This document shows positions 1 to 5,582 of a stretch of DNA of 5,582 nucleotides, piece after piece. Origin of the DNA: an uncultured Rubrivivax sp. (lineage in GTDB: Bacteria; Pseudomonadota; Gammaproteobacteria; Burkholderiales; Burkholderiaceae_C); NCBI GenBank assembly GCA_937975735.1, contig CALJUI010000136.1, positions 1 through 5,582 on the forward strand, read 5' to 3'. How positions within the stretch are numbered: the first letter of the stretch is position 1; each line of letters opens with the position of its first letter. Both the position numbers and the translations under genes were made by a program. Under the pieces are notes generated by a model, which saw nothing but the letters and a program-made list of their open reading frames with translations, was not told where the DNA came from and did no database searches.

Positions 1-1015
1 GCGCCACCGACCGCCAGGAGCGCCACCGCTACCGCAACGCGCGCACGCTGGCGCGCGCACTGCAGGGCTGGCTCAAGGCCAGCTCGGAGTCCGACGGCGG
101 TCCGCTCGCGCTGCTGCTCGACCGCCTTCACAGCGTCGGCCTGCTGCCGGCCTCGCCCGGTGCGGCCGCACGTGCGGCTCGGATGGCGCTGATGGAGAAG
201 GAGCGCACCAACGAACTGGCCGCGGTCGTGCTGCAGGACCTGGCGCTGACCTTCGAGATGCTGCGCGCGGTCAACACCGCGCAGGTGCGGGGCGCGCAGA
301 TCGCCGGCACCGGGCCGGTGCTGACCGTGCGCCGCGCGATCCTGATGCTCGGGCTGGACGGCGTGCGCCGCGCCGCGCTTGCGCTGCGTCCCTGGCCCGG
401 CCCGCTCGGCGAGGCGCAGGCGGTCGAGCTCGAGCGGGTGTTCGAGCGCGTCAAGCAGGCCGCCCGGGTGGCCCAGTCGTTGCGGCCGCCGGGCTACGAC
501 CTGGAGGTCGTCTACCTGGTCACCTTGCTGCAGAACCTCGGTCGGCTGGCGGTGCAGTACCACTTTCCGGACGAGGCGCAGCAGATCGAGCGCCTGATGC
601 AGCCGGCGCCGTCGCCGCGCGAGGGCGAGCCCGACGAGCCCGGACTCGGCGAGGAGGCCGCGTCCTACGCCGTGCTCGGCATCGACATCGAGGCGCTCGG
701 CGCCGCGGTCGCCCGCCACTGGGGGCTCGACAGCGCGGTGCTGCACATGATCCGGCGTCTGCCGCGCTCGGTGCCGGTGCGCGCCGCCGACAGCGACGAC
801 GACGTGCTGCGCGCGCTCGGCAGCTGCGCCAACGAGGCGGTCGACGCGCTGGCCCTGCCGGCACCGCAGATCACCCCGGCGCTCAAAGCGGTGGCGCAGC
901 GCTACGGCCGCATGCTCGGCGTGCAGTTGCGCGACCTGCAGTCGGCGCTCGATCTCGTGCCCACCGCCGCGACGATGCCGGCCGAGTTCGACGACACGCC
1001 GATCGGAGGCGCCCG

Positions 1016-1019
<4 letters not shown>
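1..1019 (+). CDS. Ser/Thr protein kinase-HDOD fusion protein, 5' end outside the window
   Basis: The frame is open from base 3 with no start, so the gene begins upstream; 338 codons are visible, ending at TGA 1017-1019. Visible residues 1-27 (ERHRYRNARTL, LQGWLK) align with the end of the kinase domain of the next gene (EQRYDSARSF, LTAWLN), so the missing N-terminus is inferred to be a protein kinase. Residues about 35-240 are an HDOD domain: LQDLALTFEMLRAVNTA, then LTVRRAILMLGLDGVRR, then LQNLGRLAVQYHFPDEAQQI. The usual HD metal ligands are absent (QN in their place), which is normal for HDOD, a non-catalytic signalling relative of HD phosphohydrolases. Unlike its neighbour it has no GAF domain and ends shortly after HDOD with an acidic FDDTPIGGAR tail. 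An internal ATG at 183 is not the true start, because homology runs upstream of it. No membrane segment is seen. Its signal and substrate are unknown. Confidence 0.85.
1005..1009 (+). promoter_or_regulatory. Ribosome binding site for the second kinase gene
   Basis: GGAGG lies inside the last codons of the upstream gene, six bases before GTG 1016. A perfect Shine-Dalgarno at ideal spacing supports the GTG start and the 4-bp overlapping GTGA stop/start junction, a typical arrangement for translational coupling. Confidence 0.8.
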
Positions 1020-3451
<2,432 letters not shown>

Positions 3452-3461
3452 GGCGGTGGCA

Positions 3462-3490
3462 TTGCGCCCACGACGGCCGCGAACTAGAGT
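3462..3490 (+). promoter_or_regulatory. Candidate sigma-70 promoter of the small lipoprotein gene
   Basis: TTGCGC (3462-3467) and TAGAGT (3485-3490) are separated by exactly 17 bases and lie 31 bases before the ATG. They match the -35 and -10 consensus at 3/6 and 4/6 positions, so the promoter would be weak. The location, between the kinase stop and the lipoprotein ribosome binding site, is right, but matches of this quality also occur by chance. Confidence 0.35.
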
Positions 3491-3509
3491 GTGCCGGTCG
3501 GGATTTCAC

Positions 3510-3514
3510 AGGAG
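3510..3514 (+). promoter_or_regulatory. Ribosome binding site of the small lipoprotein
   Basis: AGGAG lies seven bases before ATG 3522. It decides the start: a longer in-frame version from GTG 3456 would bury the signal peptide behind 22 arginine-rich residues and has no comparable site. Confidence 0.75.
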
Positions 3515-3521
3515 TGCCGCC

Positions 3522-3704
3522 ATGTCGCGCCTGACCTTGACCTCCGCCCTGGCCGCCTTGTCCGTGCTGGCCGGGTGCGCTTCGACACCACCGCAACAGC
3601 TGAGCACGATCGACGCCGAACGCGTGGCCGCGGTCGACCGGCAGGCCGCCCGCTCTGGCGTGCGCGTGATCTGGGTGAATCCGCCGGAGAAGAGGGCGCC
3701 CTGA
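3522..3704 (+). CDS. Small predicted lipoprotein of unknown function
   Basis: 60 aa. The N-terminus is a lipoprotein signal peptide: a short charged start (MSR), a hydrophobic stretch (LTLTSALAALSVLAG) and a lipobox LAGC with the modified cysteine at C19. Cleavage would leave a 42-residue mature chain starting CASTPPQQ. Residue +2 is Ala, not Asp, so by the usual Lol sorting rule it should reach the outer membrane. The mature part has a polar helix-like section (TIDAERVAAVDRQAARSG) followed by a short hydrophobic strand and basic tail (VRVIWVNPPEKRAP). The gene starts 70 bases after the kinase stop, with its own ribosome binding site and a weak candidate promoter, so it is probably separately expressed. 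It converges on ffs, 21 bases away. I do not recognise a named family. The signal peptide and ribosome binding site make it a credible gene despite its size. Confidence 0.8.
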   Translation: MSRLTLTSALAALSVLAGCASTPPQQLSTIDAERVAAVDRQAARSGVRVIWVNPPEKRAP

Positions 3705-3712
3705 CCGGCGCT
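3695..3712. terminator. Possible bidirectional terminator hairpin between the lipoprotein gene and ffs
   Basis: GCGCC (3696-3700) and GGCGC (3707-3711) are inverted repeats around a 6-base loop, extendable by one G·U pair. The hairpin covers the lipoprotein stop codon and lies 14 bases beyond the 3' end of ffs. On the minus strand it is followed by a pyrimidine-rich CCTCTTCTCC, not a clean T-run. On the plus strand there is no T-run. The stem is short, so it is only a candidate. Confidence 0.3.
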
Positions 3713-3725
3713 GGGCGGGTGGGGT

Positions 3726-3820
3726 GACGAGCCTTACCCCCGGCACTGGTTGCAACGGTTGGGGCTGCTTCGTTCCCGACCTGACCCGGTTGGCCGCGCT
3801 TCCATGCGGGGAGGCCCGTC
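3726..3820 (-). ncRNA. ffs: Signal recognition particle RNA, small bacterial (4.5S) type
   Basis: On the minus strand, positions 3786-3765 read GGTCAGGTCGGGAACGAAGC followed by AG, nearly the invariant helix-8 region of bacterial SRP RNA (E. coli GGUCAGGUCCGGAAGGAAGC). The GGAA tetraloop (3776-3773) is closed by a G-C pair. The ends were set by a 9-pair terminal stem: GACGGGCCU (3820-3812) with AGGCUCGUC (3734-3726), one pair being G·U. A second stem pairs CCCCG with CGGGG inside it. The resulting length of about 95 nt fits the small SRP RNA class; true ends may differ by a few bases. The RNA binds Ffh to form the particle that targets nascent inner-membrane proteins through FtsY. The gene lies 33 bases downstream of the purM-like stop on the same strand and has its own candidate -10. 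Confidence 0.93.
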
Positions 3821-3827
3821 GCCGACG

Positions 3828-3833
3828 ATTGTA
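3828..3833 (-). promoter_or_regulatory. -10 element of the ffs promoter
   Basis: TACAAT on the minus strand (5/6 match to TATAAT) ends seven bases before the predicted first base of the SRP RNA at 3820, the expected distance to a transcription start. The best -35 I see is CTGAGC (3857-3852, 18-base spacer, 3/6), which includes the stop codon of the purM-like gene. It is weak, so the -35 assignment is uncertain. Confidence 0.6.
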
Positions 3834-3853
3834 GGCGAGCGGGCCGGGCGGGC

Positions 3854-4987
3854 TCAGCGCAGCTGCAGCGCGTCTTCCCCGTACTCGATGCCGAGCGGCT
3901 CGATCAGCAGCCGCTTCGGACCCTCCTCGACGTCGCCCGCATGCCACGCGTCGATCCCGAGATCGCGCGCGATGGCGACCGTGCGCTCGGCATCCGCGGC
4001 GGCGACGAACAGCGCGAAGCCCGCGCCCATGTTCAGCGTGCCGTAGGCCTCGTGGTCGTCCTGCCGCGCCTGCGCCTGGATGAAGCGCAACACCGGTGGC
4101 ACCGGGGGCACCTGCCGGATCCGGTAGCTGAACCGCCCGGGGTGGCGCAGCAGCTTGCGCCAGCCGTGGCCGGTGATGTTGGCGCTGTAGTGCGGCGCGA
4201 TGCCGGCCTTCCACAGGGCTTCGGTGACCGGCGAATACAGCGTGGTCGGCGCGAGCAACGCGTCGCCGTAGCTCAGGCCCGGCGCGACTTCGGTCAGGTA
4301 GCCCTGCGGCAGCCGTTCGACCAGCTTGCGCGCCAGGCTCAGGCCGTTGGCGTGGATGCCGCTGGAGGCGAGCAGCACGATCGCGTCGCCGGCGCCGAGC
4401 TTGTCGCCGACGCTCAGGCGCTGCTTCGGGTTGATCAGCCCGGTGCACGAGGCCGCAAGGTCGATGCGATCGGCCTCGACGATGCCGGCCAGCGCCGGCG
4501 TCTCGCCGCCGCCCCATGCCACGCCGCAGGCCTCGCAGGCGCGCTGCCAGCCGGCGACCAGGGCCTGCGCACGGCCGGCGTCTCCGAACCAGTCGCTGCC
4601 GCCGGCGGCCCAGTAGGCCTGCACGACGAGGGGCGTCGCGCCGACCGTGATCAGGTCGTTGACGGCCATCGCGATCGTGTCCTGCGCGATGCCGTCGTAG
4701 TAGCTGCGCCCGGTCAGCCGCGCCATCTCGTCGGCGACCAGGGCCTTGCTGCCCAGGCATTCAACGATGCTGGCGAGGTAGAAGGGGCCGACGTCGACCA
4801 CGTAGGCCGACTCGCCGCGCGAGGCCTTGACCTCCGTCGCCCCGTGCGCGGCGAGCTGTCCGGCGGTCGCCGCGGCGGCACGCTGGGCGGCGACCTTCAG
4901 CGGATCGATCAGATCGTAGACGACGCCGGACTGCTCATAGCTCAGGGGCGCGTCGGCGCCGGCGGGGCGATCGGAAGAAGCGGTCAT
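3854..4987 (-). CDS. PurM-like (AIR synthase-related) ATP-dependent enzyme, divergent
   Basis: 377 aa, ATG at 4985-4987, TGA at 3854-3856. It belongs to the PurM/AIR synthase superfamily, whose founding member converts formylglycinamidine ribonucleotide to aminoimidazole ribonucleotide with ATP. Visible family signatures are LSYEQSGV (15-22), IAQDTIAMAVNDLITVGATP (100-119; PurM has IGIDLVAMCVNDL), WGGGETPAL (158-166), SSGIHANGLSLARK (208-221), LLAPTTLY (244-251), NITGHGWRKL (270-279) and YGTLNMGAGFALFV (315-328). The N-terminal AIRS and C-terminal AIRS_C halves are both complete. It is odd for PurM: the classical GTDGVGTKL segment is replaced by VECLGSKALVADEM (75-88), and at 377 aa it is longer than E. 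coli PurM (345). Automatic annotation would probably call it purM. I think it is a paralogous branch whose substrate may differ, so no symbol is given. The start is supported by the conserved SYEQSGV near the N-terminus; there is no Shine-Dalgarno. Confidence 0.85.
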   Translation of the reverse strand: MTASSDRPAGADAPLSYEQSGVVYDLIDPLKVAAQRAAAATAGQLAAHGATEVKASRGESAYVVDVGPFYLASIVECLGSKALVADEMARLTGRSYYDGIAQDTIAMAVNDLITVGATPLVVQAYWAAGGSDWFGDAGRAQALVAGWQRACEACGVAWGGGETPALAGIVEADRIDLAASCTGLINPKQRLSVGDKLGAGDAIVLLASSGIHANGLSLARKLVERLPQGYLTEVAPGLSYGDALLAPTTLYSPVTEALWKAGIAPHYSANITGHGWRKLLRHPGRFSYRIRQVPPVPPVLRFIQAQARQDDHEAYGTLNMGAGFALFVAAADAERTVAIARDLGIDAWHAGDVEEGPKRLLIEPLGIEYGEDALQLR

Positions 4988-4995
4988 GGACCGGG

Positions 4996-5001
4996 ATTAT
5001 C
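4996..5001 (-). promoter_or_regulatory. -10 element of the purM-like gene, probably giving a leaderless message
   Basis: GATAAT on the minus strand (5/6 match) lies eight bases before the ATG. A start of transcription seven bases downstream would fall at 4989-4987, at or within two bases of the start codon. No Shine-Dalgarno exists in this space. No convincing -35 is visible at 16-18 bases. Confidence 0.5.
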
Positions 5002-5017
5002 GCCGGGGGGTGGCCCG

Positions 5018-5023
5018 TAGAAT
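5018..5023 (+). promoter_or_regulatory. -10 element of dnaX, probably giving a leaderless message
   Basis: TAGAAT (5/6 match) lies seven bases before dnaX ATG 5031, so the expected transcription start coincides with the A of the ATG or the base before it. There is no Shine-Dalgarno between them. No good -35 is found 16-18 bases upstream, where the opposing -10 of the purM-like gene sits. Confidence 0.5.
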
Positions 5024-5030
5024 GAAGCGC

Positions 5031-5582
5031 ATGAGCTACGTCGTTCTGGCCCGCAAGTACCGGCCGCGCCGCTTCGACCAGATGGTCGGGCAGGCGCACG
5101 TCGTGCAGGCGCTGGGCAACGCGCTCGAGCAGCAGCGGCTGCACCACGCCTATCTGTTCACGGGCACGCGCGGGATCGGCAAGACCACGGTGTCGCGGAT
5201 CCTCGCCAAGTCGCTGAACTGCATCGGGCCGGACGGGCAGGGTGGCGTCACCGCCCGGCCCTGCGGCGAGTGCGCGGCCTGCACCGCGATCGACGCCGAC
5301 CGCTACGTCGACTACATCGAGCTCGATGCCGCGTCCAACCGCAGCATCGACGAGATCCGCGACCTGATCGAGCGGGCCGCGTACAAGCCGCTTCAAGGTC
5401 TTCATGATCGACGAGGCGCACCAGCTCACCAAGGACGCCTTCAACGCGCTGCTGAAGACGCTGGAGGAGCCGCCGGAGTACCTGAAGTTCGTGCTGGCGA
5501 CGACAGATCCGGAGAAGATGCTGCCGACCGTGCTGTCGCGCTGCCTGCAGTTCAACCTGCGGCCGATGGCGCCCGACGTCGT
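5031..5582 (+). CDS. dnaX: DNA polymerase III subunits tau/gamma, 5' part, with an apparent frameshift
   Basis: The product is the AAA+ ATPase core of the clamp loader that places the sliding clamp on DNA. From ATG 5031 the first 120 codons read as a typical DnaX N-terminus: ARKYRPRRFDQMVGQ (7-21), HHAYLFTG (38-45), Walker A GTRGIGKT (45-52), zinc-binding cysteines C64, C78, C81 and C84, and IELDAASNRSIDEIRDLIER (96-115). After YKP (codons 118-120, ending at 5390) this frame becomes meaningless, though it stays open to the window end. DnaX homology resumes in the next frame from 5392: FKVFMIDEAHQLTKDAFNAL (Walker B DEAH), LKTLEEPPEYLKFVLATTDP (sensor 1), then LSRCLQFNLRPMAP with the SRC arginine finger. 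Family members have about four residues (ARGR in E. coli) between YxP and FKV; here only one base remains. The gene runs off the right edge. It may be a sequence error, since dnaX is essential. Confidence 0.92.
   Translation, partial: MSYVVLARKYRPRRFDQMVGQAHVVQALGNALEQQRLHHAYLFTGTRGIGKTTVSRILAKSLNCIGPDGQGGVTARPCGECAACTAIDADRYVDYIELDAASNRSIDEIRDLIERAAYKPLQGLHDRRGAPAHQGRLQRAAEDAGGAAGVPEVRAGDDRSGEDAADRAVALPAVQPAADGARRR
5388..5394 (+). other. Frameshift junction within dnaX
   Basis: Codon CCG (5388-5390) is the last in the original frame, base C5391 is unpaired, and TTC (5392-5394) is the first codon in the resumed frame. An intact CCG-n-GGCCGC-TTC arrangement that lost 11 bases between two GCCG repeats would give exactly this sequence; the intact version is inferred from relatives, not seen. 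Confidence 0.7.

Noticed and set aside
534..554. Possible active HD phosphohydrolase in the HDOD regions (also near 2288-2308).
   Set aside because: The diagnostic HD pair is replaced by QN in both proteins (LQNLGRL, FQNLGRL), so metal-dependent hydrolysis is not expected; this is the HDOD norm rather than a new enzyme.
3456..3521. An earlier GTG start that would lengthen the lipoprotein to 82 residues.
   Set aside because: It would place an arginine-rich extension before the signal peptide and has no Shine-Dalgarno, whereas ATG 3522 has AGGAG at seven bases.
3750..4046. A 98-codon plus-strand frame starting inside the SRP RNA.
   Set aside because: It overlaps ffs and the 3' end of the purM-like gene in antisense and has no ribosome binding site or recognisable content.
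3941..5020. A 359-codon plus-strand frame antisense to the purM-like gene.
   Set aside because: It is a shadow of a well-conserved enzyme on the other strand and has no domain of its own.
4935..5555. A 206-codon minus-strand frame opposite dnaX.
   Set aside because: The plus strand carries unmistakable DnaX motifs in both segments; this frame covers the divergent promoter region and has no recognisable domain.

Overview
The window is GC-rich bacterial chromosome (roughly 70% G+C by eye, strong G/C at third codon positions). It most likely comes from a betaproteobacterium of the order Burkholderiales. The lineage call rests on the DnaX N-terminus (the start through Walker A, and a GPDGQGG insert after the first zinc cysteine) and on the small SRP RNA with its GGGAAC apical loop. 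Both comparisons are from memory; no search was run.

Layout. (1) 1-3451, plus strand: two tandem paralogous genes for Ser/Thr protein kinases fused to an HDOD domain. The first is cut by the window edge, so only the last part of the kinase domain and the HDOD domain remain. The second is complete (811 aa: kinase, HDOD, Pro/Thr-rich linker, GAF). They overlap by 4 bp (GTGA) and look translationally coupled. (2) 3522-3704, plus strand: a 60-residue lipoprotein with its own ribosome binding site and a weak candidate promoter. (3) 3726-3820, minus strand: the signal recognition particle RNA (ffs), convergent with the lipoprotein gene. (4) 3854-4987, minus strand: a divergent member of the PurM/AIR synthase superfamily. 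(5) 5031 to the end, plus strand: the 5' part of dnaX (DNA polymerase III tau/gamma), with an apparent frameshift in the ATPase domain near 5390.

How the parts relate. The two kinase-HDOD proteins are probably a co-expressed cytoplasmic signalling pair, in which a GAF sensor on one protein could influence kinase output. Their ligand and targets cannot be read from sequence. The other genes look like chromosomal-core genes: protein targeting (ffs), a purine-pathway-like enzyme and replication (dnaX). The purM-like gene and dnaX diverge from a 43-bp gap. Each has a good -10 hexamer only 7-8 bases before its ATG and no Shine-Dalgarno, which suggests leaderless messages from mutually overlapping promoters.

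The points most worth a second look are the dnaX frameshift (it looks like an 11-base deletion between short repeats, or a sequence error), the tandem kinase-HDOD pair, the PurM-like protein that lacks the classical TDGVGTK motif, and the face-to-face leaderless promoters. I saw no CRISPR array, insertion sequence, tRNA or attachment site. No stretch longer than 300 bases lacks a gene; the longest gap between protein genes, 3705-3853, holds ffs.
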